This document shows positions 9,413 through 17,316 of a DNA stretch of 64,000 nt, piece after piece; position 1 is the first letter of the stretch, and every line of letters starts with the position of its first letter. The position numbers and the translations under genes are program-made. Source of the stretch: Mycobacterium deserti (GTDB lineage: Bacteria > Actinomycetota > Actinomycetes > Mycobacteriales > Mycobacteriaceae); the NCBI RefSeq assembly GCF_025345615.1, contig NZ_JAODWD010000003.1:62001-126000 (forward strand), in the 5' to 3' direction. The notes under the pieces were generated by a model. It was not told the DNA's origin. It searched no databases and saw only the letters and a program-made list of their open reading frames with translations.

Positions 9413-10203
9413 CAGCGAATCCTCGGGTCTGCTCTGCCGAGGTCGCCGCCTGCGGCGAGTTCGGCCTGGCCGAGCGGATTTCCCAGCCGCGTGTAGATCA
9501 GATTCTGCTCCATGGCGGCGCGGTAGGGCTTGTCCAGCGATTCCCAGATAGCCTTGACCGTGCCTTGTGTCGCGGACGGCGGCTTCGCCGCAATCGCCGT
9601 TGCGATCTCATGTGCGCGCGCCCAGAGTCTTTCGGCGGGCACCACTTCGGTCACCAGGCCGATCCGCAGCGCGGTGTCGGCGCCCACGCGTTCGTCATTG
9701 CCCATCAATGCGATCCGCAGAGTCTCGCCGAGGCCGATGCGGCGCATCATCCCGATCGGTTCCAGTGCGCAGACCAGTCCGGCGCTGACGTGGGAGTCGA
9801 AGAACGTGGCGTCGTCGGAGCAGATGACCACGTCGGATTCGTTGACGAAGTAGAACGCGCCCGCGGTGCACATACCTTGAACGGCGCACACCACGGGCTT
9901 CCACATCTTCTGCCACTTCGGGCTGAGATATTCGCCGGGATCCTCGTGATTCCAGACGTTTTCCGGCTGCCCATAGGGCGTCTTGACATCGAGGCCGGCC
10001 GAGAACGCCCGCGCGCCGGCGGCGCGCACCACGACCGCGTTGACCGAGTCATCGAGTTTCACCAGCCGCCAGGCCTCGGCCACTTCCTCACACATCGTGC
10101 GGTTGAACGCGTTCAGCGACTCCGGCCGGTTCAAGGTGATGGCCGCGACACGGTCGACGGGGTCCACGTCGAGCTGGATGGTGTCGAACGGTCGAGCGCT
10201 CAT
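9412..10203 (-). CDS. Crotonase-family protein (enoyl-CoA hydratase/isomerase-like)
   Basis: 263-residue crotonase fold protein. ITLNRPESLNAFN and the oxyanion segments around FSAGLDV and GMCTAGAFYF are recognisable. The two glutamates used by enoyl-CoA hydratase are absent: the first position falls in TAGAFYFVN and the second in FFDSHVSAG. It may therefore be an isomerase, hydrolase or C-C lyase rather than a hydratase. An in-frame ATG exists at 10215, but the ATG at 10203 gives the ATGA overlap with the upstream gene and is preferred. Confidence 0.85.
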   Translation of the reverse strand: MSARPFDTIQLDVDPVDRVAAITLNRPESLNAFNRTMCEEVAEAWRLVKLDDSVNAVVVRAAGARAFSAGLDVKTPYGQPENVWNHEDPGEYLSPKWQKMWKPVVCAVQGMCTAGAFYFVNESDVVICSDDATFFDSHVSAGLVCALEPIGMMRRIGLGETLRIALMGNDERVGADTALRIGLVTEVVPAERLWARAHEIATAIAAKPPSATQGTVKAIWESLDKPYRAAMEQNLIYTRLGNPLGQAELAAGGDLGRADPRIR

Positions 10204-11003
10204 TTGCACTGCCAATTCGGTGCTCGTTTTTCCATGAACGCTTTCGGCCCTTCTTGCGCGTCATCGGTGCGGACCACCCGTTCGCGGAAGGTCTCGGCCA
10301 GAATCTCGGCGTCGTGCAGGGGCAGGTCGATGGTCTTGTGGATGGCCAATCGTGTGCCGCGAACCGCCAGGGGGGCATTGGAGTTCACGATGTCAGCGAT
10401 CTCGTTGGCACGTTCGAGAAGCTTGTCGTGTTCGACGACCTCGCTGATCATGCCGAGCTCGTAGGCACGCTGTGCGCTCATCCGCTCGTGCTTGCCCATC
10501 AGTGCCATGCGCAATGCGACGTTGCGGGGCAGCACTCGGGCGAGGCGAACCATCTCGCGAGCCGCGACGAGTCCGATGCTGACATGCGGGTCGAAGAACG
10601 TCGCCTTGTCCGAGGCGATGGCGATGTCGCCGGTCGTGACCCAGTCCAGACCTGCGCCGCAACACAATCCGTTGACCGCCGTGAGGACCGGTTTGGCCAT
10701 CTGCCGAAACGGCGGTGTGCCTTCCTGTGGGGCCTCCCACTGGTCGTACGTCGACAGATAGGGCCGCTCATAGATCACCCTGCCGTCCTCGGGGATCTGG
10801 CCGACGTCAGCACCGGTACAGAAGGCGCGTCCGACGCCCGTCACGATCAGGATCCAGATGTTGTCGTCGTTCTCCGCCTCGGTGTAGGCGGCGCGCAGTT
10901 CGGTGATCATGGGTGGACTCAGCGCATTGAGCGCCTGCGGCCGATTCAGCGTGATGGTGGCCTTGTGCCCGTCGACCTCGTAGGTGATGTCGTCAAAAGC
11001 CAT
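10200..11003 (-). CDS. Crotonase-family protein (enoyl-CoA hydratase/isomerase-like)
   Basis: 267-residue crotonase. ITLNRPQALNALS at the N-terminus and GRAFCTGADV form the CoA-binding and first oxyanion part. NGLCCGAGLDWV has Asp where hydratases have the first catalytic Glu, and FFDPHVSIGL has His in place of the second. It shares the FFD-HVS-GL pattern with the next gene, so the two look like diverged paralogues. Ends in the family-typical MEKRAPNW. Middle gene of the three-crotonase run. Confidence 0.87.
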   Translation of the reverse strand: MAFDDITYEVDGHKATITLNRPQALNALSPPMITELRAAYTEAENDDNIWILIVTGVGRAFCTGADVGQIPEDGRVIYERPYLSTYDQWEAPQEGTPPFRQMAKPVLTAVNGLCCGAGLDWVTTGDIAIASDKATFFDPHVSIGLVAAREMVRLARVLPRNVALRMALMGKHERMSAQRAYELGMISEVVEHDKLLERANEIADIVNSNAPLAVRGTRLAIHKTIDLPLHDAEILAETFRERVVRTDDAQEGPKAFMEKRAPNWQCK

Positions 11004-11018
11004 CGGCGGTTCCCTTCG

Positions 11019-11828
11019 TCATCGACCACCGAATTCCGGTGCGCGTTTCTCGCGGAACGCCGCGAGTCCTTCCTTGAAGTCCCCGGTGCGACACGACAAT
11101 TCAAGATCAAAGAGTTCCTGTGTCATCGCCTGGGGGAGCGTCGCGTGCTGCCCGTAGTGAATAGCCTGCTTGGCCAGCCCAATGGCCACAGTCGGTCCAG
11201 AGGCCAGCCTGGTGACGAGCTCCTCGACGACGTCGTCGAGTTCACTGCCGTCTACACAGCGGTGGATCAATCCCCAGTCCGCCGCGTCGGTACCGGTGAC
11301 CTTCTCACCCAGCAGCAGCATGCTCTTGGCCCGTGCCAGTCCGACCAACCGGGGCAGCAGCCACGTCGCTCCCGAGTCGGGGCTGAAACCTCGGTCCAGG
11401 AACGGCTCCCAGAAGACGGCGTCATCGGCGGCCACCGTGAAGTCGGCGGCGAGGCTGATATTGCAGCCCAGCCCGGCGGCCCAGCCCCGCACGCTGCAGA
11501 CCACAGGCAAGTGGATGGTGTGAATCAGTTCGATGATGCGGTGAGCGCCGAGGGGGATGCGTCGCACGAGATCGCCCGTGCGGGGACGTTGCGCGGCGTT
11601 CGTCGCGATCCAGTCGACACCCGCGCAGAAGTCGGCCTCGGCGCCGCGCAGGTGGATGGCGCGAAGCGAGTCGTCGGTGGCGGCGTCGGTGAGTGCTCCG
11701 ACGAGTGCCGCGACCATGGGCTGGCTCAGCGAATTGCGCCGTGCCGGGCGGTCCAGCGTGATGCGAAGTACGCCGTCCTTGCGGGACGTCGACACCCTGC
11801 CGTCCTCAGTCACCGTTGATTCCGCCAT
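11019..11828 (-). CDS. Crotonase-family protein, first gene of the 11828-4968 operon
   Basis: 269-residue crotonase. ITLDRPARRNSLSQ and DFCAGVDW are standard; GWAAGLGCNISLAADF has Asn at the first catalytic position and WEPFLDRGFSPDSG carries an Asp-rich segment at the second. The DRG-x-P-DSG pattern resembles crotonases annotated as enoyl-CoA isomerases, but this is only a resemblance. The gene starts 11 bases from the regulatory palindrome at 11839-11857 and so heads the six-gene minus-strand operon. Confidence 0.86.
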   Translation of the reverse strand: MAESTVTEDGRVSTSRKDGVLRITLDRPARRNSLSQPMVAALVGALTDAATDDSLRAIHLRGAEADFCAGVDWIATNAAQRPRTGDLVRRIPLGAHRIIELIHTIHLPVVCSVRGWAAGLGCNISLAADFTVAADDAVFWEPFLDRGFSPDSGATWLLPRLVGLARAKSMLLLGEKVTGTDAADWGLIHRCVDGSELDDVVEELVTRLASGPTVAIGLAKQAIHYGQHATLPQAMTQELFDLELSCRTGDFKEGLAAFREKRAPEFGGR

Positions 11829-11838
11829 TCCATCACTT

Positions 11839-11857
11839 TACGGTTAGGCATACAGTA
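11839..11857. promoter_or_regulatory. 19-bp regulon palindrome, copy 1
   Basis: TACGGTTAGGCATACAGTA. It matches 13 of the 16 arm positions of the perfect copy at 38950-38968; the right arm is nearly intact. It lies in the divergent gap between the crotonase operon (minus, starts 11828) and the hotdog/gntR operon (plus, starts 11904). Confidence 0.6.
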
Positions 11858-11864
11858 TTGCTAT

Positions 11865-11874
11865 CTTGTACAAG
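11865..11874. promoter_or_regulatory. CTTGTACAAG palindrome, possible GntR/FadR-type operator
   Basis: A perfect 10-base palindrome 30 bases upstream of the ATG at 11904. It contains the GTAC core expected of FadR-subfamily operators (T-N-GT-N-AC-N-A type). The nearest matching regulator is the GntR protein encoded at 12557-13324 in the same operon, which suggests autoregulation. It lies 8 bases from the 19-bp TetR-type palindrome, so two regulators may act here. Confidence 0.45.
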
Positions 11875-11903
11875 TTAGCAAGGAAAGAATCGGGAGAAGT
11901 TCG

Positions 11904-12560
11904 ATGGGTAGCGAGGTCCCCCAGTACGGTGAACGACCGCTCCCGCAGACGGTCGCCGCGGCCGGTGCGCTGCGCCGGCTGACAGGACTGCTCCTCTCGC
12001 TCGAGCACGAACACCCGACCGTTGACGCGATGGTCAGGCAGATCGCCGCGTGGGAAGAGGAATTGGGCACTGCGGTCGCGGCCGACCTCTCGCCGCGCAT
12101 CGGACCGGACAGTACCCAGACGCAGCGGGTGTACCTCGATCACGCTTTCGACGTCGGCGCGTACAACCCCTGCTTTCCCGAGTACACCTTCGACCACCTC
12201 GACGCCGAGACCGCATCCGGTCGCGTCACGTTTCCGCTCGTGCACGAAGGTCCACCGGGTCTGGTCAACGGTGGCTTCCTTGCGGTGTTCTTCGACTGCG
12301 TCACACAACATCAGAGCTGCGCGTCGGGCCGCACCGGCAAAACCCGTTCTCTGACAATCACTTTCCGCAGGCCCACGCCGATTCTGACCGAGCTGGAATT
12401 CGACGTCGTGCGGGCGGAGGACGACGGGCGGGTGACGTCGACGGCCAGGTTGCTGCTCGGCGACGAGGTGTTGTGCACGGGCGAATTCAGCACCGCAGCG
12501 TCGTCGCCGGACAAGCTCAGTGTCTTTCAGTTCGGCCGGCGTCGGGTCGAGAGCCCGTGA
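11904..12560 (+). CDS. Hotdog-fold thioesterase-like protein
   Basis: 218-residue protein. The N-terminal 80 residues look helical and unassigned. The C-terminal part has the PaaI-type hotdog pattern: FPLVHEGPPGLVNGGFLAVFFD, i.e. a His-x-Gly-type loop followed by the long helix, then SLTITFRRPTPI and a final beta strand with GEF. Such proteins hydrolyse acyl-CoA thioesters. It overlaps the GntR gene by GTGA and is the first gene on the plus side of the 11.84-kb operator. The family is likely; the substrate and even catalysis are uncertain. Confidence 0.72.
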   Translation: MGSEVPQYGERPLPQTVAAAGALRRLTGLLLSLEHEHPTVDAMVRQIAAWEEELGTAVAADLSPRIGPDSTQTQRVYLDHAFDVGAYNPCFPEYTFDHLDAETASGRVTFPLVHEGPPGLVNGGFLAVFFDCVTQHQSCASGRTGKTRSLTITFRRPTPILTELEFDVVRAEDDGRVTSTARLLLGDEVLCTGEFSTAASSPDKLSVFQFGRRRVESP

Positions 12561-13324
12561 CGAGCGTACAGCGCATACGTCAGCCCCGGGTGGCTGAGCT
12601 AGTGGCCGCCCAATTACGCGACGACATCCTCTCCGGCCGCATCAAGGAAGGCGATGTGCTGCCGTCTCAAGACACGCTGCTCGCCGAATTCGGAGTCAGC
12701 CCACCGGCGTTGCGCGAGGCGATTCACCTGCTGGAGACCGATGGGCTGATCTCTGTTCGCCGCGGGAACATGGGCGGAGCCGTTGTCCACCTGCCGTCGG
12801 CCGACCGGACCGCCCACATCATCAGCATGGTGCTGCAGAGTCGCTCGGCGACGCCGGCCGATGTCAGCGGCGCGCTGATGCACCTCGAGCCGATCTGCGC
12901 AGGCATGTGCGCGGCTCGCGACGACCGCATGACCGAAGTCGTACCCTACCTGCAGGCTGAGATCACACAGCAGACAGCGCAATTCGACAACACATCGCGG
13001 TATGTACCCAACGCGCGACGCTTCCACGAGGCCATCGTCTCGCGATGCGGCAACGAGCCGATGATCCTGCTGATCGGTTCGCTGGAGCTGATCTGGTCAG
13101 CTCACGAGTCGTCAGTATGGAGCGACGACGGTGACCCGATGCACGACAAGACCATGCGGGCGGCCCTTCGCGATCACCAGAAGATCGTCGACGCCATCCG
13201 AGACGGCAACGAGGCGCGTGCGGTGCGGCTGGCCAAGGACCACCTGTCCGCCGCTCGGCACAACACGCTCGCTGTCGGCGCGGACAAAACCATCGAGGCC
13301 AAACTCATATCCAACGCTCAGTGA
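12557..13324 (+). CDS. GntR-family transcriptional regulator (FadR/FCD type)
   Basis: 255-residue regulator. Winged helix around DTLLAEFGVSPPALREAIHLLETDGLISVRRGNMGG, followed by an FCD-like helical domain with AARRFHEAIV-type and DHQKIVDAI segments, which carry the usual metal or ligand histidines. The frame is open from 12050, but homology starts at the GTG at 12557, which overlaps the previous stop as GTGA. Likely controls its own operon through the CTTGTACAAG site at 11865. Confidence 0.85.
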   Translation: MTSVQRIRQPRVAELVAAQLRDDILSGRIKEGDVLPSQDTLLAEFGVSPPALREAIHLLETDGLISVRRGNMGGAVVHLPSADRTAHIISMVLQSRSATPADVSGALMHLEPICAGMCAARDDRMTEVVPYLQAEITQQTAQFDNTSRYVPNARRFHEAIVSRCGNEPMILLIGSLELIWSAHESSVWSDDGDPMHDKTMRAALRDHQKIVDAIRDGNEARAVRLAKDHLSAARHNTLAVGADKTIEAKLISNAQ

Positions 13325-13333
13325 GGATCCGCC

Positions 13334-14212
13334 ATGACCACCGACGACCGTGTGCTGTTCGACGTCGATCGCGACAGCAGAATCGCCACAATCACTTTGA
13401 ACAACCCGTCGCAGCGCAACTCCTACGACGCGTCCATGCGCGAGGCCATGGGTCGGCACCTCGATCAGGTGGCCGAGGACGACGACCTGACAGTTGTTCT
13501 GTTACGCGGCGCGGAGGGCGTCTTCAGCACCGGGGCGAACATGAACAACGCCTACGGCTGGTATGGCGAGCCCGAGAAAAGTGATGACGCCCCAAGACAG
13601 AGCCGACCCAGTCAACGCCGCCGCCTGACCGTCGACCGCAAGTCGTTCGGCTTCTATCACAACTTCATGGGCTTCCCGAAGGTCACGGTGGGGGAGATCA
13701 GCGGCTACGCGCTCGGCGGTGGCTTCGAGATGGCGTTGATGACCGACATCTCAGTGATCGGGCGCAACACCAAGATCGGCATGCCCGCGACACGGTTCCT
13801 CGGGCCGGCGCTGGGCAGCTTGCACATGTTCTTCCACCGACTCGGCCCCGTGCTGGCGCGGCGGCTGCTGTTGACCGGCGACATCATCGAGGCCGGGGAG
13901 GTCGAACACCTCGGTGTCTTCACCGACACCTGCGAGCCGGAGGCGGTGACCGCACGGGCGCGGTACTGGGCAGAGAAGGCCGCGAAGATGCCTGCCGACG
14001 GTGTCGTGATCGCCAAAGAGGCGTTCCGTCTCGTCGAACAGAGTCAGGCCTACCAGGGTGAGGAAGTGGCGAGCTACCTGTTCCACGCGTACGGCACGAA
14101 CCTGCAGTTCGCCCCGGGTGAATTCAACTTCGTCAAGACGCGAGCGCAGCACGGCACCAAAGAGGCGTTCCGGCTGCGCGACGAGCACTTCCACGTCCCG
14201 GAGCCGACGTGA
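13334..14212 (+). CDS. Crotonase-family protein (enoyl-CoA hydratase-like)
   Basis: 292-residue crotonase. ITLNNPSQRNSYD opens the fold; YALGGGFEMALMTDI keeps the first hydratase glutamate in the GGGFE motif, while the second position (IGMPATRFLG) does not. An insertion rich in Ser, Arg and Pro at about residues 80-100 separates the first oxyanion loop from the core. Of the five crotonases in the window it is the closest to a true hydratase. It starts 9 bases after the GntR stop and is probably co-transcribed. Confidence 0.85.
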   Translation: MTTDDRVLFDVDRDSRIATITLNNPSQRNSYDASMREAMGRHLDQVAEDDDLTVVLLRGAEGVFSTGANMNNAYGWYGEPEKSDDAPRQSRPSQRRRLTVDRKSFGFYHNFMGFPKVTVGEISGYALGGGFEMALMTDISVIGRNTKIGMPATRFLGPALGSLHMFFHRLGPVLARRLLLTGDIIEAGEVEHLGVFTDTCEPEAVTARARYWAEKAAKMPADGVVIAKEAFRLVEQSQAYQGEEVASYLFHAYGTNLQFAPGEFNFVKTRAQHGTKEAFRLRDEHFHVPEPT

Positions 14213-14255
14213 CCGGGGTCACCTACGCGTGGCGATACAGTGCCTGCTATTTTTG

Positions 14256-14266
14256 TAACGTCGTTA
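14256..14266. promoter_or_regulatory. TAACGTCGTTA inverted repeat before the thiolase
   Basis: TAACG and CGTTA are exact reverse complements around one central T, 25 bases upstream of the ATG at 14292. A poor match to the 19-bp regulon motif (TAC....GT.......TACAGT) can be placed at 14224-14242 but is too weak to call. The repeat may be an operator or part of a promoter for the thiolase gene. Confidence 0.3.
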
Positions 14267-14291
14267 ATGTCGAAAGCCGAGGTCGTAAGCC

Positions 14292-15467
14292 ATGCCAACA
14301 CCCGTCATCGTCGGTGCCACCAGAACTGCGATCGGTCGCTCGTTCAAGGGCACGCTGGTCAACACCCCGCCCGAGACGCTGATCACCACCGTGCTGCCCG
14401 AGGTGGTCCGCAGGTCGGGCCTCGCCCCGGACGCCATCGACGACATCATCTTCGCCGAATCCCATTACGGCGGCGGTGATCTCGCTCGGTACGCGGCGGA
14501 CGCGACCGGTATGTCTCAGGTGCCCGGCCAGTCGGTGAACCGGCATTGCGCAGGCAGTCTCACTGCGATCGGTAACGCGGCTGCGCAGATCGGCTCTGGC
14601 ATGGAACGCGCGCTCATCGCAGGCGGTGTGCAGTCGCTGTCGATGACACCGCTGGTCAACTGGCGGATCCCCGGCCCGGAATTGAAGTTCGAAGAGCGGT
14701 GGATGCCCCCCACCCACGTCGAGACGCCGGACGCGCCGACCAAGGACATGTCGATCACCGTGGGCTGGAACACCGCGCAGGCCGTCGGCATCACCCGTGA
14801 GGAGATGGATGCCTGGGCGGCGCGCTCACATCAGCGGGCGATCGCGGCCATCGATGCGGGCAAGTTCGTCGACGAGATCGTGCCGTTGAAGGTTGAGCAA
14901 TTCGACGGATCGGTGACCGATTTCAGCGTCGACGAGCACCCACGCCGCGACACCACGGTCGAGAAACTGGCCGGGCTTAAGGTGCTGCATCCGGAGATCG
15001 AAGGATTCTCGATCACCGCCGGCAACAGCAGCGGCACCAACGACGCTTGCGCAGCGGTGGCACTGGTCGACAGTGACTACGCTGTGGCAGAGAAGCTGAC
15101 AAGGCTGGCCACCGTGAGGGCATGGGGCGCCGCAGGTGTCGCGCCGAAGGACACCGGCCTTGGCGCGGTGAAGGTGATCGGCAAGGTGCTCGACCGCGCC
15201 GGGCTCAAGCCGTCCGACGTCGCACTGTGGGAGATCAACGAGGCGTTTGCGTCGGTGCCGATCGCGGCCTGCCGCGAGTACGGCATCGACGAGGAACTGG
15301 TGAACTTCTCCGGGAGTGGTTGCAGTCTGGGTCATCCCATCGCCGCGTCGGGTGCGCGCATGGTCACGACGCTGATCTACGAGCTGCAGCGGCGCGGCGG
15401 CGGCATCGGGGTGGCGGCGATGTGTGCCGGCGGCGGCCAGGGCGGCGCCGTCGTCATCGAGGTCTAG
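14292..15467 (+). CDS. Thiolase (acetyl-CoA C-acyltransferase)
   Basis: 391-residue thiolase beginning MPTPVIVGATRTAIGR. Cys86 in NRHCAGSL is the nucleophile, the His block reads CSLGHPIAASG near residue 350, and MCAGGGQG holds the second cysteine. All catalytic residues are present. The nucleophile context (HCAGSL rather than RCGSGL) sets it apart from the thiolase at 1780, so the two probably take different 3-oxoacyl-CoAs. A 79-base gap separates it from the crotonase upstream. Confidence 0.9.
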   Translation: MPTPVIVGATRTAIGRSFKGTLVNTPPETLITTVLPEVVRRSGLAPDAIDDIIFAESHYGGGDLARYAADATGMSQVPGQSVNRHCAGSLTAIGNAAAQIGSGMERALIAGGVQSLSMTPLVNWRIPGPELKFEERWMPPTHVETPDAPTKDMSITVGWNTAQAVGITREEMDAWAARSHQRAIAAIDAGKFVDEIVPLKVEQFDGSVTDFSVDEHPRRDTTVEKLAGLKVLHPEIEGFSITAGNSSGTNDACAAVALVDSDYAVAEKLTRLATVRAWGAAGVAPKDTGLGAVKVIGKVLDRAGLKPSDVALWEINEAFASVPIAACREYGIDEELVNFSGSGCSLGHPIAASGARMVTTLIYELQRRGGGIGVAAMCAGGGQGGAVVIEV

Positions 15468-15475
15468 TCGGGGGT

Positions 15476-15524
15476 GATTTCGGCGCGCTGACGTTCGCTC
15501 AGCGACTTTTAGCGCACCGAAATC
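15476..15524. terminator. Palindromic element, family copy A
   Basis: GATTTCGG at 15476 pairs with CCGAAATC ending at 15524, with further pairing inside (GCGCT against AGCGC, and a CGCTCAGCG core). It lies between the convergent thiolase (ends 15467) and TetR (ends 15526) genes. The outer 13 bases and the TCGCT-AGCGA core recur at 49696-49744, and related inner arms at 60508-60560. Its position and stem suggest a bidirectional terminator. Confidence 0.65.
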
Positions 15525-15525
15525 G

Positions 15526-16260
15526 CTATTTTTTGCGCGTGGCGGTCGACTTCTTCGCCGGCTTGGCGTCGATGAGTCGACTCGCGTGGTCGAGGATGCA
15601 CTCGAGGCCGAACTCGAAATTGTTGTCGTCGGCCGCGCCGATGTGATGACCCTTCTCCGTCACCAACGCCAGCAGCGGAGTGCTGTCGGCGTCGATGGTC
15701 ATGGTCTCCTCGATATCGCTGGGCCCCTCGTTGGTGGCGCGGTTCTTTTCCCGGAGTCGGTGCAGCACCACCGATCCGCGCACATGCACCGAGACCGCGG
15801 AGTAGGTGTCGAACGCGTCGTCCGCCGACAGGCCCGCCTCGACCAGGCTGGCGATCGCCTTCTCGACCTCCTGCACACCGATTTTCGCCGTCTTCGGGCT
15901 CAACGCTGAACGGATCAAAATGAGGTCGCACAGAATCGGATTGCCCATGAACGTCTTTCGCATGGTGCGCGCGTGGTTGCGCAACGTCTCACGCCAGTCC
16001 TTGGCCTCGATGTAGGGCGTGGCGAAGGCATATTGGCGCAGCGCGCGGTCGGTCATCGCGTTGAGCAGGTCGTCCTTCTTGCGGAAGTACCAGTAGATGC
16101 TGGTCACGCCGACGCCGAGATGCTTGCCCAGCAGCGGCATCGACAGGTTGTCGATGCCCACCTGCTCGGCGAGTTCGAATGCGCCCTTGATGATGTCCTC
16201 GGGATTGATCGAACCGCGCTCGCGTCGCTGACGCTTCTCGGCGGTCGCCTGCCTTGCCAC
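15526..16260 (-). CDS. TetR-family transcriptional regulator, likely master regulator of the 19-bp palindrome regulon
   Basis: About 244 residues. The N-terminal helix-turn-helix spans SMPLLGKHLGVGVTSIYWYF, the usual TetR recognition region, followed by a helical ligand domain and a lysine-rich tail. Start choice is uncertain: the GTG at 16260 (VARQATAEK) has GGAGG eight bases upstream, whereas the ATG at 16275 lacks a ribosome site. It is divergent from the SDR at 16499, with copy 2 of the 19-bp palindrome between them. TetR genes normally lie beside one of their own operators, so this is the best candidate for binding all nine copies. That link is inference. Confidence 0.88.
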   Translation of the reverse strand: MARQATAEKRQRRERGSINPEDIIKGAFELAEQVGIDNLSMPLLGKHLGVGVTSIYWYFRKKDDLLNAMTDRALRQYAFATPYIEAKDWRETLRNHARTMRKTFMGNPILCDLILIRSALSPKTAKIGVQEVEKAIASLVEAGLSADDAFDTYSAVSVHVRGSVVLHRLREKNRATNEGPSDIEETMTIDADSTPLLALVTEKGHHIGAADDNNFEFGLECILDHASRLIDAKPAKKSTATRKK

Positions 16261-16424
16261 GAAGGGCACCTCCATCACAATCAGCCGCGCACGGGCCGCC
16301 CGCGGACGGGCGGACTCGAATGTTCGCCGCGGCTGCATCTGCACCGTTTGCAGGTCGCCGCGCAGTTCGGTTCCGACGAACTTACCGTGAGCCTCAATGT
16401 GTCGCCCACGTCATCTCGCTCTTC

Positions 16425-16443
16425 TACTGTAAGTCCTATAGTA
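16425..16443. promoter_or_regulatory. 19-bp regulon palindrome, copy 2 (TetR/SDR divergent promoter)
   Basis: TACTGTAAGTCCTATAGTA. The left arm is identical to the perfect copy and the right arm has two differences. It sits 56 bases upstream of the SDR start at 16499 and about 165 upstream of the tetR start, which would allow autoregulation. Confidence 0.7.
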
Positions 16444-16498
16444 AGCTTCTCCAGGGCTTGGGGTGCGGCGAAGGGGCCGAGAGTGTCGTGACGACAAT

Positions 16499-17296
16499 AT
16501 GGATCTGGGGCTGAAAGACGCCGCCGCCGTCGTCGTGGGCGGCGGCAGCGGAATGGGATTCGCGACGGCCAGGTGCCTTGCCGAGGACGGGGCCCGGGTT
16601 GCTGTCGTGGGCCGCAGGCCGGCTGTCGTCGACGAGGCCGCCACCGCGCTGACCGAATGCGGAAGCCCCGACGTGCTGGGGCTGGTCGCCGACATCACCG
16701 ACACTCAGCAGGTCCAGCGGGTCTTCGGCGAGGTGGCCGCGAGGTGGAATGGCGAACTCAACATCCTCATCAACGCCGTCGGTCCCGACGCGGTGGGCAC
16801 ATTCGACGACCTGACCGACGAGCAGTGGCGCTCAGCGTTCGACAGCGGCGTGATGGGCATGGTGCACTGCGTGCGGTCGGCACTTCCCTTGCTGCGCAAC
16901 GCGAAGTGGGGCCGAATCGTCAACTTCTCCGCACACTCCACGCAGCGCCAGAGCGTCATCCTGCCCGCCTACACCGCGGCCAAGGCGGCGCTGACGAGCA
17001 TTTCGAAGAACCTGTCCCTACTTCTGGCCAGGGACGAAATCATGGTCAACGTGGTCTCGCCGGGCAGTATCGCCTCAGACGCGTTGCTCGGATGGGCCGA
17101 GTCGGTGGGTGTCGACGGCACCGACCCGTATGTATTGATGGCCGCGATCGACGAGCACTTCGGCCACCCCGCACACCTGCCGCGCGCGGGGCTGCCCACC
17201 GAAATCGGTCCCGTCGTCGCGTTTCTCGCGTCGCGGCGGAACTCTTACATGACCGGTGCCAACGTCAACGTCGACGGTGGCAGCGACTTCACCTGA
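16499..17296 (+). CDS. SDR-family oxidoreductase
   Basis: 265-residue short-chain dehydrogenase starting MDLGLKDAAAVV. The cofactor motif is GGGSGMG (the first residue differs from the usual TGxxxGxG, reading VGGGSGMG). The active-site Tyr-Lys is in YTAAKAAL with Ser in NFSAHS, and the tail NVDGGSDFT is typical. INAVGPD stands where NNAG is usual, a known variant. The frame extends upstream to a GTG at 16463, but the family N-terminus begins at the ATG at 16499. First gene of the operon that also carries the DapA-like aldolase. Confidence 0.85.
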   Translation: MDLGLKDAAAVVVGGGSGMGFATARCLAEDGARVAVVGRRPAVVDEAATALTECGSPDVLGLVADITDTQQVQRVFGEVAARWNGELNILINAVGPDAVGTFDDLTDEQWRSAFDSGVMGMVHCVRSALPLLRNAKWGRIVNFSAHSTQRQSVILPAYTAAKAALTSISKNLSLLLARDEIMVNVVSPGSIASDALLGWAESVGVDGTDPYVLMAAIDEHFGHPAHLPRAGLPTEIGPVVAFLASRRNSYMTGANVNVDGGSDFT

Positions 17297-17316
17297 GTCT
17301 TCAGAGGAGGACGCGA

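Noticed and set aside
10254..11819. Plus-strand open frame of 521 codons opposite two crotonases
   Set aside because: It reads through clear crotonase genes on the minus strand and shows no recognisable motif. Antisense frame.
14224..14242. Possible tenth copy of the 19-bp palindrome (TACGCGTGGCGATACAGTG)
   Set aside because: Only the TACAGT half is convincing; the left arm fails at most positions, so it could be chance.
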